Shown piece after piece: positions 33,654 through 45,606 of a DNA stretch of 64,000 bases (position 1 is the stretch's first letter; each line of letters begins with the position of its first letter). The translations under genes were made by a program, and so were the position numbers. Below the pieces are notes generated by a model that did no database searches, had not been told where the DNA came from, and was given only the letters and a program-made list of their open reading frames with translations. The stretch is from Cenococcum geophilum 1.58 (taxonomy: Eukaryota; Ascomycota; Dothideomycetes; Gloniales; Gloniaceae): NCBI GenBank assembly GCA_001692895.1, contig KV748190.1, positions 62,001 through 126,000 of the forward strand, written 5' to 3'.

Positions 33654-33921
33654 TGTATAATTATAGCACCTATTGTACCAACCGCGTGCTTACGCGTTTA
33701 GTACACCAACTATACGTCTACGCGTTCGGTGCACCAACCACCCGCTTACGCGTCTAGTGCACCCCTAAAGCACTAACTAATTAGGGGGAGGTGCGACAGT
33801 ATATAGACCGCGTAGTCTACCTTAATAGAATCGACAGTTACTATCCAAACGAGTATACAATACTATACGTATTTCGTGCCCCTGGATACAACTTACTCGT
33901 GCTATTAAGTTAGTACGAACA
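33654..33921 (+). repeat. 3' LTR of E
   Basis: Partner of 30369-30636. It is preceded by a duplicated pre-LTR segment: taagtaccgctag followed by the LTR start occurs both at 33490-33520 and at 33640-33660. Confidence 0.9.
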
Positions 33922-34332
33922 CTTAGAAATAATTAAAGCTCTTACCATTTACCAGTAAATACTAGGGGGTTAGGTAATTATTTGGATTATTATAGTATAG
34001 TAGCCGGTTTGGGGTAAATAGCTATTATAGGTTTAGGGCTTACGTTCCGTATATTTATCTTTAGGGATAGTATTTAGTCTTAAGGCCCTAATATAGGCAT
34101 CTTAAGCGTACGGATTTCTTCTTAGAGGTCCTTAATTAGTTACTAGTGTTATACTTCTTATTTGGCTTATTATTAATTTAAAGTGGCTTAGTTTTATATA
34201 AAGGCGTTTATAAAAGACTTCTGTATCTCTACTAGTTGTTTTTAAAGTGTAGATATAATACTAGCGGCCATTATAGGGGTTTTAGGGTCGTTTTATATTT
34301 TAGAAGTAGTATATAAAGTTAATATAATATAG

Positions 34333-34711
34333 TATTATAGAGTAAGTATAAGCGACGATAATATATAGTAAAGTAGATATTATTAAGCTATATATATAAA
34401 CTATATAATAAAATTAAGACGTTATATAAGGAAAAAAGGTAGGAAAATAAGAAGAAAGGGTATATATTATAGACTTAGTTACTTAGTTAATATATATACG
34501 GAGCAGAATAGGATTTAGGTAGTAGTCCTAGCAAAACTTAGTAGGATTTAGTAGAACTTAGTGGAACTTAGTAAAATATAGCAGAATGCAGCAGATTGCT
34601 GTTAGATTGCCATAGATTACGGCAAATTGCGGTCTTATAGTTGGTTTTTAGTTGCTAAGTTAGTAAAAACAGGTGGATATGTATAAGGTGTTACGGAGGC
34701 GTCCCGTAACA
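34333..34711 (-). repeat. 5' LTR of F
   Basis: Collinear with the C LTR at 11040-11419, with many C/T and G/A changes. The outer TGTCACGG has decayed to tattatag. Confidence 0.85.
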
Positions 34712-35179
34712 AAAAGGGTCTATTACGCTTTAAAGGTGCTATATATATCCTAAAGGACTAAGGGGTCCAAGATAAAATTTTAAAGGTTTTTTATAATAAC
34801 CTTTTTAAGGGTTACTACGGTACTAATAGAACCCTTAAGGCCGTTTAAAGGAAATACTTTTAGAATAGAATATCTAAAGAAGTTAAGGACTATATATTAA
34901 GATATAATGCATGCCAAAGGGTATAAATATTAAGGTATTACCTATATGGTAAGTTATTAGTGCTTCCTATTTTATAGGGACCTATATTAAAATTAATAAT
35001 AGATTTTATTATAGGCTTACTCTTTACTAAAATAAGAACCGAAGAGGTTACTAATACTATTTTAGTAATTATTAACAGATATATAAAGTTTTTAGAGTAC
35101 TTTACTATTATAATAACGATTATAGCAATAGAACTAGCAAACCTGTTTTTAAAATAGTGGCTTTTATTTAGTATACTAA
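34712..35179 (+). pseudogene. Gypsy remnant J, integrase N-terminal half
   Basis: The plus strand reads GYYGTNRTLKAV (zinc-binding region), KDYILRYNACQRV, GPILKLIIDFIIGLLFTK and ILVIINRYIKFLEYFT (first catalytic Asp now Asn), up to LLFSIL. Insertion of G cuts it here. The part upstream of 34712 is lost at the junction with F. Confidence 0.78.
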
Positions 35180-35569
35180 TGTTATAAAGTAAGTATAAGC
35201 GGCGATAATATATAGCAAGGTAGATATTATTAAGCTATATACATAAACTATATAAGGAGGTTAAGACGTTATATAAGGAAAAAAGGTAGAAAATAGGAAG
35301 AAAGGGTATATATTGTGGACTTAGTTGCTTAGTTAATACGTATATAAAGTAGAATAGGATTTAGGTAGTAGTCCTAGCAGAACTTAATAGGATTTAGTAA
35401 AACTTAGTAGGATTTAGTAGAATTTAGTAAAACTTAGTAGAATATAGTAAAATACGGCAGATTACCGTTAGATTGCCGTAGATTGCTATTAAATTACCGT
35501 CTTATAGTTAGTCTTTAGTTATTAAGTTAGTAAAAATAGGTGGACGTATATAAGGTATTATAGGGGTAT
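35180..35569 (-). repeat. 3' LTR of G, main part
   Basis: Collinear with the C LTR. B sits nine bases before its end; the last bases (cctataata) are at 49662-49670 after the duplicated ggtat. Confidence 0.85.
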
Positions 35570-35996
35570 TATAACGGAACCTTATAGTAAGAACTACGGT
35601 GGGTCCTATTATTGGGCTAGGTGTATAGGAAATATAAATAATAGTAGTCAACAATATAATAATAACTAGTGGAGTGGTTACCTAATAGATTAACTTTAAT
35701 TATATTCTAAGAATTACTATAAGGAAGGAACTATCTAGGTAGGGACTAAGGGTCCTTAAATACACAACCATACTCCTATAAAATCCTTCTTATATATAAT
35801 ATACGTCTTATATATAAGGTATATAAGTTCCTCCCATTCCTCTTATTTAATACGTAGCATATTATATAACCTTAGTTACTATTCCTCATTATATAGCTCT
35901 ATCGGCTCCATCCTAGACTATACTTAAATTAACTAACTAGCTTCTTTCAACTCTTCTTTAAGTAGTTGTAATATTATACTTAAAGCGTCTATAACA
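35570..35996 (-). repeat. 3' LTR of B
   Basis: 427 bp, collinear with the A LTRs (tataacggaacc...ataaca). Confidence 0.92.
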
Positions 35997-36069
35997 CTAT
36001 CTCCCTCCTCTTTATCTTCGTCCTTAAAGATTTAAAATATCTCTAAGTTATTCACTAGAGGTATAATAT

Positions 36070-36700
36070 CCGTTTAATTAATTTGGTTAATATTATTACT
36101 TATTATACCTAAAGCAATTTCTTCTTTATACGCCCAACGTTGTGCTTATACTATTACTATAATATTATCTCTTAGTAAGATTATACCATTTTTATATTCT
36201 TGTTATTTAAAAGAGGGGTTAGTCTATATTGCGTTAGCAAATCCATCTTCGCAATAACCATCCTCTTACTTAGAGTGCACTAAAGCGAATATTTATTTGT
36301 CCTACGATATTTGCTCTACCTCTAATACTAAATATACGCGACCTATTACTCTTAATAGTTGTCTAGTTCCTTAATTAATTTATTTTAGGGTCTTATATTT
36401 AATCTACTGCTACGCGGCTAAATAGTAAACTATCTTAAGCCCTTACTAAGTTAGATTATTCTTATAATACGGAATAAAAGGCCCTAAATACTTACATTGC
36501 GGCGTCTACTTATTTACTTTATCTTAAGAAGGTCTATAAGAAGGTCTATTTTAAGGAGTAGAAACTAGTAGAATAAGGTTTATAGGAACTTAGTAATAAA
36601 AAAACGGATTCTCTTTTAACAGAGAAGGAAATAGATCTAAGTAGTTCGGCAACTGCTCTTCTTAGGTCCCCCTTAGGTAACTTATTCTTTAGCAATCCTT
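36070..36700 (+). pseudogene. Accessory frame antisense to pol in the 3' region of B
   Basis: Same position and strand as 3300-3940 in A. Readable pieces (stops written as dashes) are ALTKLDYSYNTE, ALNTYIAASTYLLYLKKVYK, GL-ELSNKKTDSLLTEKEID and SSSATALLRSPLGNLFFSNP. The frame is kept, apart from RIP stops, between two independently inserted copies. Confidence 0.55.
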
Positions 36701-36749
36701 TTTTATTAATACTACCTAACCTAATCTCTTCTAATACTCCTATACCTTT

Positions 36750-39475
36750 CTTATAGCATTCTTTAAATTCTCTAGGGGTTTCTAGGTAGTCTTAGTATAG
36801 CCTATCCACTTAACCTTATACTATATTTTATTGTCAATATCCTTATAACTAATAATCTTTAAAACTTACTATTTGTCTTCTTCTTATCCTCTATATATGT
36901 CTACTTTATAAACTAGTGGCTTAACATTCCCGTATACTAGCTCTAGTATTGCGATATACTATACAGGGTAGATCTTTATCTTAGCTAGTAGGTTTAACTT
37001 AAACGTAACCGGTAAAATTCTCTATATAATTTTAAAAGGTCCTAGTCTAACGTAGTCTAACTTCTTATTTAATTGTTAACTTTTAAAATTTTTATATAGT
37101 AGCTATACTTTATCTCCCTCCTTAAGATCTAGTCCCTTAGATCTCTTAGCGTTATAGTACTTTTTTATTCTCTTTTATACTTTCTTTACTAATTCTATAA
37201 GGTCTATATAAAGATTTATTAACGTCTTTATTCTTTTTTTAGCTATACTACTTATTTTCTTTACTTACCGTAGTAACAATAATGTTCTTAGCTTATATCT
37301 ATAATTTACCTTAAATAGTAATATGCCTATCCCTTCTTAAGGTATTACATTATATGCAAACTATATAACTAGTAATAGCGATACCCAATTATTCTGTATA
37401 TAATTAATATAGTGCCTTAGATACTATTTTAGTGTCTAATTTAATCTTTCTATTTAACTGTCTATCTGCGGATAATATACGGTAGAAGTTGCTACTCTAA
37501 CTCCTTACTCTGCTAAGAATACTTTCTAAAATACTACTATAAATCTTAGATCTTTATCTAATATAATTTTACTTAGTGCTCTATGTTTTATAAACACTTC
37601 TTTAATATAAATTTTAGCGATATCTTTCGCTAATATTTCTTCTGTACATGCTATAAAGTATCCCCACTTTATAAGCTTATCTACTATTACTAAAATCGCG
37701 TCGTAATCTTGTCCAGTAATAGGATCTTTTAACTTTAATAACTTTATAATAAAGTTCTATAATATAACCTCCTATAGTCTTTCTAGTATTTTAATAGGTT
37801 ATAGCCCTCTATACGGCTTATACCTTATTAGTTTATTCCTTTAGCAATCTAAATACTCCTTTATAACCTTTCTTACAATATTCTAGATTTTATTAATAAT
37901 ATATTCTTCTTAAAGTCTTAACACTAAGCCTGTAGCTCTATTATATCCCTAAGTTAATCCCTTATAGAACTCTTCTATAAATTACTCTACTATACTTTTT
38001 AGGATATACTTTACTTCTCAATTTTTATATATATCCGTTTGTAGATCTTCTAGTTATACTTCTAGAATTCTTTATACCTAAAAGCTTTCTAGTATCTCGT
38101 AAACTTTCCCTAGTTTATTATCTTCTTAAGTTGCTACAATTTTTAGATAATTATACCTAATTAATCCGTCTATATCTTTTTGTAGTAAAGCCCCTAATAG
38201 CTTTTCGTTATTCTATAGTTTAGCTTTTTAACTTAGAGCGTCTGCCCATGTGTTATCTGTGCCCTTAGTATACTAAATCTTAAAATAGTATTCTATAAGT
38301 ATCTCTACCTATCTAACCTATCTTTAATTAAGTTCCTTTATTATTAGGAATCCCGTTAGGTTCTTATAATCTATTTTAACTATAAATAGTTTCTCTATAC
38401 CTTATAAAAATGCTCTTTATTTCTTTAATACTGTAACTATACCTAATAACTCCTTGTTATAGATGTTATAGTTTAACTCTAGTAGTATTATTTTTTAACT
38501 ATAGTATACCACTAGGTGCTATCTATCTTAATATTATTATATAAAGTACGCCCCTAGTATATAGTTTAATATATCTGTTTTTATAACCATCTCTAGTCCT
38601 AGTTAATAGATTTTAAAAACTGGCTCCTAGGTAAATAATTCTTTAACTTTCTTAAACAATTCTTATTATTCCTTTCCCTATACCCATAATTCTTCTTTCT
38701 TTATTAACTGCGTAAATAGCTTAATATTCTTTAACTATTGCGCTATAAACCTCCTATAGTAATTGCAAAACCCTAGGAATAATCTTAACTATATAACGTT
38801 CTCTAGTTTTTACTAATTCACTATAGCCTTAATCTTCTTTAGATCTATACTAAGTTAGCCTAGTTTAATAATAAATTTAATAAAATCGGTCTTCCTAGTA
38901 AAGAACTCGCATTTCTTAATTGCTATTAGTATCTATTCTTCTTATAATCTCTTTAAGACCCATTTAACGTATTCCCCGTGTTCTTCCTTAGTCATTAAGT
39001 AGATAATAATGTCGTTAAGATATAATATAATAAATTTATCCAAGTATTCTCCTAATATATTATTAATATACTTCTAGAACGTTGCTAGTACGTTTATAAG
39101 CCTAAATTGCATAACTAATGGTTTATATAGTCCTTCCTTTAATCTAAAGGCTGCCTTTTATTTGTCGCCTTCCTTAATTCTAATCTAATAGTACGCCTAT
39201 CTTAGATCTATCTTTATAAAGATTTGCGTGTTGCCTATCCTATCTTAAATTTCGCTAATTAAGGGTAAAGGATACCTATCTTTTCTAGTAATGCTGTTTA
39301 ACTATCTATAGTCGATATATAGCCTTAGTTTACTATTCTTCTTTAGTACAAATAGTACTAAATAACCCGCTAATAACTACAATAGTTTAATATATCCCTT
39401 TCGTAAGTTTTCTTAGATAAACTCTTTTAATGCTCTACCTTTCTCTTCGGTAAGCTTATAGATTAGAAAGAACCT
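36750..39475 (-). pseudogene. B pol 3' half: RT, RNase H, integrase, chromodomain
   Basis: Collinear with A 3980-5441 plus 11420-12700. The former RT catalytic box lies near 39000-39045 (complement of a degraded YLDD). D interrupts pol at 39475. Numerous TAG/TAA stops. Confidence 0.78.
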
Positions 39476-39746
39476 TATTTATACTAACTTAATGGTATAA
39501 GCGAGTTATATCCCAGGGCATAAAATACGTATAGTATCGTATGCTCTTTGGGATGGTGGTAACTGTTAATTGTATTAAGTAGACTACGTGGTCTATATAC
39601 TAATACACCTCCCTCCTAATTAGTTAGTGCTTTATAAGTGCACCAGACGCGTAAGCGAGTGGTTAGTGCACTAAACGCGTAAACGCGTACCTAGTATACC
39701 GGACGCGTAAGCACGCGGTTAGTATAACAGGTGCTATAATTATACA
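39476..39746 (-). repeat. 3' LTR of D
   Basis: 271 bp, first bases mutated (tattta for TGTTTR). All differences to its partner that I checked are transitions. Confidence 0.92.
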
Positions 39747-39959
39747 CTAGCAGTACTTGAAAGATGAAACCACCTATATACAGCCTCTATAATTGCTTTA
39801 ATAAAACTATAAGATATAAAGGAAAATACATAGGAAATCTCCCCCGAGGTGCCGTCTAGGCTGCCTTCCAAACGGTGCCCCAAGCTGGCCGTAAGTTCTA
39901 CTTACGGTCCGTAAAATGAACCGTACGGCCTTCCAACGGATCATAAACGAACTATAAGT

Positions 39960-42900
39960 GCTCCGTTAGTCTCGTTCTACCCATTTTATAACTTTTAGGT
40001 TAAGCTTATTCGTGTTAATTAGGGTTTTAAGGGCTTAACACGGCTTTGCCTTAGTTATAGCGTCTACTAGGTTATTTCCGCCACTAATCCATTTAACCTC
40101 CGCAATTTCACGTTGTTCGTAGGCCTAATATAAGCACATCAGGTTGATTATAAGCCTCTTCTCTTATATTATACCTAGTTTAACTAGGCAGTTATAAAGG
40201 GACTTTAAATCAGTATATAAAACTAGGGGTAACTACTCCAGTTGTAGAATCTTCTAGACCGTTAATTTAATTACGGCTGCTATATTAAAGCTATAAGCTA
40301 GTATATATAGTTTAGAGGCTAGTACACTGCGGGTTACTTATTTGCACTTAATTAAAGACTAATATAGTATATTTGCGTCCTAATTACGGTCCGTAAGTAT
40401 AATTACAAAGCCAATTTACGATAATAGGTCCCTATTATTAGCAAAGGAGGCGTCTATAAATGCTAGTAAGCTAAGGGAACTTAGGTCTAGTGGTACAAAA
40501 GTAAGTCCCCTTACTGCATTATTAATTTGCCACTAAATGCGCTTATTAAGCTGCTTAATATTTTCTTCTTGCGGATCTACTGCCTGGGCTATAAAGAATA
40601 AATCATAGGCAGATTTGGGTTAACAGACTATGGTAATATAGGCGCCTCTTACACGCTATGCAACGTATTAGTCCTTTATATTTACGGTCTTATAGGTCTC
40701 TCCACGGGAGCTAGTAAGGTCTATAGGCTTTACTATAATGGGATTTAGGTTTTAAGCTTGGCGTTCCTAAGTTAGCTTAATTAGGTTGCCCTTTTATATA
40801 ATTAGGCCTCTATTAAACTTAATTGGATTCTACTCAGTTAACTACTCTTACGGCTTTACTAAGAACTTGGCCTTTTATAGTTTAGTTTCTTTAGCGTCTA
40901 TAAAGGTCTAGTCTGCTAGAAATAGGGTATTATCTATTTAGAGTCTAATAATACCAAGGCCGTTTAATAGGCTATATAGGAGGCAGGGGTTATAGGTTAA
41001 CTGTTCCATTTTAAGTTTACTAACGTAGTGCTAGTAGTATATCTTAAACCAATGGTTTCTAGCTTCTGGTACTCTATAAAGAGGTTTTATAACCTATAAA
41101 ATTATTCCTAGTTGCAGATTAAGCTTAAGGGGTAGTTATATAAAGATATCCCTACTTAGGTAGGTATTAGACTGTATATAGGCTTATAAGATATCCCGTA
41201 AGTATAGGGCTATAGGTTTAATTTGCTGTAGTCCTAGTATAAGTACAAGTATAATCCGTTGGCTAACTCGTTAAATTATAGGTGATTATATAAGGACTAA
41301 GTCCTTTCCCTTATCGTTATAAGCTTGTATAATAAGCCTTAATTTCTTAAAGGCTTTATTAGTACTAGGGTGCTTAATCTTGTTAATAAAGCGTAAGTTA
41401 AATATATAGACGCCTTGCGGAATGTCTCTCTCCGTTATAACCACAAAGATACCCTTTTTAAGTAGTCCGTTAATCTCTTTACGTTATAAATTCGTAAAAG
41501 GGGTTTCCTATACTAGAACTAATATATATATAGGTGGAGATTGCCTTGCGGATATTCCTACGGAGGTTAGGTAATTCTCTATCTTAGGGTTCTTAGTTAC
41601 GGGGTGCTTTTAGGGGCGTCCTTAACCGCGCTTTACGGCAGGTTTAGCAGGTTTAGTAGGTTCCTAGGGGACTTCTAGGGTAAGTAGGGGTGCTTTTATT
41701 TCGTCTGGTTTAACGTCATAGGTGTTTTCGGGCCGAAAGTAGGGTTTTACAGACGTGCTTCTAAAGCTAGTTGGTCCGCTAGGAAGTTATACGCAGCACG
41801 TCTTATCTTCTACAGCCAGTAAACAATAAGGTCTAGTTTAGTTGCCGCTCTTATACCATATAAGGACTTTAGAATTAAGCGGGAGGTTATAAACTAAGGT
41901 CGTATTAGGTCCGTTGCGATAATATAGGGCGCTATTAACAGCTTATTTAGCCTGTAATTTAACTATTTCGGCTATTACCTTCTGTATTATAGCTACTCGT
42001 TCTGTAATAGACGGGGCAGGAGGGCCTAGGTTACTTATCCTTAGGTAGGCTCCATAAACCAAGAGGGTAGGTACTAATCCGTTAGGGCCAGCGGTGTTAT
42101 TAATAGCTTTTACGGCCATCTGTAAAGCTAGTTCTTTTTAAATATCCTTATACTTGTCCGTAATAATCTAATAAGCTCTCTATAAGGCTAGGTAAGCTCG
42201 CTTAATAAGCCTAACAGACTAATGCGCCTTAACTAGGACAGCTTTTGTTAATATAGCCATGGCTATAGTATACTGCTAGAATTCCTTACTAATAAAGTTC
42301 CTACCAGCGTCGTGGGTGATATACTTAGGGGGTCTAATATATATGTTAATCTAGTAGGTCCGTAAGATATCCTAAGTATATTTTGCGGATATGTTTTACA
42401 ACTAACGAGTAGCTTAATAGCGGGTTGCCTTGTTAATTATATATAATACTAGGCTGCCGTTAATATATATAATATCTACGTATACTAAGTGGTTGAAATT
42501 AAGGTCTTTATAAAAAGTGAACTTAAATCGGCCTAAGGAACGTCCGTATTTCTAGCAGAAGGAGCAGTATTTGGTTAGGTAGTCAACTGCCTTCCTATTA
42601 ACGTCGTCGTGTTTAAAGCGTTCAAGGACTCTATATAGCTTTTCGGCTAATAAGTGGCTGAAACAGCGGTATAGGCAGTGGATTTCTGTACTAGTAAGGT
42701 AGCACGGGTTGTAGTTAAAAGATTCCTAAATATAGGTCCGTAAAGTCTTTCCCTATATAAGGAACGGGTGTCCGAATCGTTATATAATTAATATGGTAAC
42801 GTGCTTACTTCCTAGGGTAGTTATAGGGCCAATTACGGTGTCTATAACATTATTGTAGTAGACCTATAGCCTATCTATATCCGCAAGACAGAGTAGAAAA

Positions 42901-44954
42901 GGGGTGTCCGCTTTTACTACGTGGAAGTTAACTAGGCTAATTAGGGTCTTAACTGCAACTAATCCAATTAATACAGTTAAGCCGATGCCGAATTAGACGT
43001 TTACGGCCCTAGTTTGCGTAGTATTAATATCCGTATTATTATTTACGGTAGTCTTATATATAAGGTATTATCCGTAACCTATAGTAGACTTCTTAGAGGC
43101 ACCTATATTAATTATAACGCTATAGAATTCTTTAGGGGTATAGCGTTCCGTAGTAATATATGTAAATAGGTCCTGCTTATAATTTATAACGTCTATAACA
43201 GGGGTGCTTACGGAATAGTTTTTGGGCGTAATTAAGTGTATAAAGGAACGGTTGGCTAATACGGTTGTAATATTAAAGGCTTGGCTGTCCGTAAAAGGTC
43301 TAAAAGTGGTTAAGAATGTCTTTAAGGTCTCTTATTCCTAAGCGTTTAAGTTAAAGTTAATTATAAGGGCTTCTATTAACTTATTAGGGGGCTCTTCTAC
43401 TTCCTCTTCTTCGTATTCTAAAATAAACTAGTTAATACGGCTATTAAGTCTCTTCCTGGACTTATTATGTTCTTCCTAGGTATACTTTATAGACTAATAT
43501 CCTTCCTTACCGCATACAAAGCACTTCTGGCTAGTTTATCTATAGGGGTATATTTTTATACAGGGGTTGCTATAGGGGTTATAGGTAGGACTTAGTCGGT
43601 ACAGGTGCTACTAGCGGTAGCGGCAGTCCGTAAAGTAGACGTCTAAGTCTATTTACAGATATTAAATATCCGTAATAAAGGCTTAAGTGCTACCTAGTGG
43701 GTTTAAGACTTTGTACGTTATAATGGAGGAGCGTAGATTATTAATAAGGCTAGCTAAGGTATCTATAGGCTTATAGTAGGCGTACTTGTAGGGCTCTACT
43801 TCCTAGCAGGCCGTAATAAGTTTATTATATAGAAAGTTGTCCGTTTAAAGCTTAATATTAAGACCGTGCTATAGATGGCGAAGGTCTTTAATAAGGATTT
43901 GTAGGCACTCTATAGTCGATTTTTTAGTGTTCTTATCTATTACGGTCTATAGCTTAGTCGCATTCCATTAGGTAAGGATATTACGCTTATATTCCGGTCC
44001 TTTAAAGTAGTTACGTATAGCTTTATATAGCTTATTAAAGGGAATACCAAGAGGGTTACTCTTAAGGTTAGTGTAGTAGTGGTTAAGTGCTAGGCCGCGT
44101 AGCATGGTAGAGTAGGCTTGGCTAAACTCTTATTTAGGAATATCAGCCTTCTAGTAAAGGTTTATAAAGATAGTTAGTTTAAAGTCGAAGTTGTCGTTTT
44201 CACCACTATACTTAGATTTATTAGTGTAAAGCTTAGCTAGGTTAGCTAGCTCCTTACTATAGGTCTTTACTTAGGTAGGTTACGGATCTGTAATTTACGG
44301 ATATATGGCTTACGGATATATAGTTTGCAGATATATAGCTTACGGATCTGTGACTTAAATAATAGGGGTAATTTGGTCCGTATTTTAGTTTATAGGGGTA
44401 TTATAGTCCGTATTTAAGGTTACGGGGGTATTATAGTCTATAGCGTGGTCTATAACTTAAGAGTAGGGTATATTTTAGCTAGCGAGGTTAGCTCTAAAGC
44501 CGCTTAGGTCTATAGGATAAATTTAGTTAAGTAGGTTAGGTATAAGGCCGGCGATCCTATTAAGTTTAGAAGAAGTAAAGAGTTCTTTAATAGTTTTAAC
44601 CTAGTCTAGGATTTCCTCTTTAGTCTATTCTATTTGGTCTTTCTTATATATTATATTATATAAAGACTATACAATAGTAACTTATTTGTCCCTTTTAACC
44701 TATACACCTTAGTTATATAAAAGGGTTTGTAGTTTACAGATAGTAACAGAGTTATAAGCCTTAAAAATAGCTTCTATAAAGTCCGTAAAGTCTTCCTAGT
44801 ATTACTCCCACAGGTCGTTATTTATAAGCTTAAAGTATTTGTATTTAAGGATTTTAAAACTAATATAGTTGTTAATATTATTTATAGACGTAACGTCAAC
44901 TCCTTATCTCCACTTCTTTTAACCTTTACTAACTTACTTACTAATGTCTGCTAT
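39960..44954 (-). pseudogene. Gag-Pol polyprotein of copia element D
   Basis: The minus strand starts at ATA (44954-44952), where E has ATG (…ADISK-VSKG-KKW). Gag carries a 15-bp repeat (44284-44358) and a zinc knuckle CFVCGKEGYQS (near 43520). Protease and integrase follow: FGHPFLIQGKTLRTY, YCSFCQKYGRSLGRFKF, VYVDIIYINGSLVLYI, ITHDAGRNFISKEF (about 42750-42280), then linker TKPAKPAVKR (about 41650), RT from KEINGLLKKG (about 41490) with LQIDNTLFLAD (copia Asp-Asp box, now Asp-Asn, near 40940), and RNase H ending VKWISGGNNLVDAITKAKPC (40110-40045). Inactivated by TAG/TAA stops; the order is diagnostic of Ty1/copia. Confidence 0.88.
44284..44358 (-). repeat. 15-bp tandem repeat in D gag, five units
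   Basis: Five successive 15-bp units of form ggatatatRgcttac. On the minus strand each encodes five residues (SVSYI/SVNYR type). Same period as the minisatellite in E but a different sequence. Confidence 0.75.
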
Positions 44955-45335
44955 ACTATATAGTATAGTATAGTGCGTAGCGGGTGGTAGCAGCTTATAA
45001 CGGGTGGGGGAGGTCTTATAATGGTCCGTAAAATCGATTAATAGGTCTATAATAGTTTGTAGGAGGGTAAAAGGTTTCTGTAAAAGGTCCGAAGAGGTTT
45101 AAGGTTTAAGGGGGTTAAGGATAGAGGTTCCGTATAGGTCTATATTCACGTCTATAACTTCTAGTAAACCATACTAAGACTTAAATAAGTATATAGAGTT
45201 AGTAATAGGTCCGCAATCCCTAACTTCTAACCTTCTAGTAGGTCGTACTAGGAGTTTAAATAGGTGGTCGCTGTCGTATATATCGCTTAGGGGGGGTATT
45301 AAGTAATTGCTAATCTATGCGCGCTTACTAATTAG

Positions 45336-45606
45336 TGTTTATACTAACTTAATAGTATAGGCGAGTTATATCCCGGGGCATGAAATACGTATAGTATTAT
45401 ATGCTCTTTAGGATGGTGGTAACTGTCGATTATATTAAGCAGACTACGTAGTCTATATACTAATGCACCTCCCTCCTAATTAGTTAGTGCTTTATAAGTA
45501 CACTAGACGCGTAAGCGAGTGGTTAGTATATTAAACGCGTAAACGCGTACCTAGTGTACCGGACGCGTAAGCACGCGGTTAGTATAATAGGTGCTATAAT
45601 TATACA
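45336..45606 (-). repeat. 5' LTR of D
   Basis: 271 bp, tgtttatact...attataca. Same tandem gtgcacc-type units as in the E LTR, in reverse orientation. Confidence 0.92.

Larger units (their letters stand above)
30369..33921 (+). mobile_element. Ty1/copia derivative E, rearranged, non-autonomous
   Basis: Two 268-bp LTRs (30369-30636 and 33654-33921; TGTATAATTA...ACAAACA type) are flanked by the target duplication cttag (30364-30368, 33922-33926). The uninterrupted target is visible in C near 10621-10631 (gctagcttaggaat). LTRs and gag start match full-length element D, but the 3.0-kb interior lacks most of pol, and the pieces kept are out of order relative to D. Confidence 0.92.
29382..34711 (-). 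mobile_element. Truncated C-family gypsy remnant F (with copia derivative E inside)
   Basis: 29382-30368 aligns with C from about 9640 onward (pol start and gag), 33927-34332 continues into the gag N-terminus, and 34333-34711 is its 5' LTR (379 bp, TRTYAYRGAG...CCGTAACA). Most of pol and the 3' LTR are missing at the left, where it meets the NOV-like pseudogene. It is more heavily RIP-mutated than C. Confidence 0.85.
39476..45606 (-). mobile_element. Ty1/copia element D, full length, nested in B
   Basis: LTRs 39476-39746 and 45336-45606 (both 271 bp) with target duplication aacct (39471-39475, 45607-45611). A has the empty site (gaaccttagacttattccc near 12680). Length 6,131 bp, transcription leftward, gene order gag - protease - integrase - RT - RNase H as in copia. 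It shares LTRs with E. Confidence 0.93.

Noticed and set aside
35180..35569. Solo LTR of the C family
   Set aside because: The end continues after B at 49657-49670 into a polypurine tract and pol, and actaa is duplicated at 59110, so it is the left LTR of a long element.
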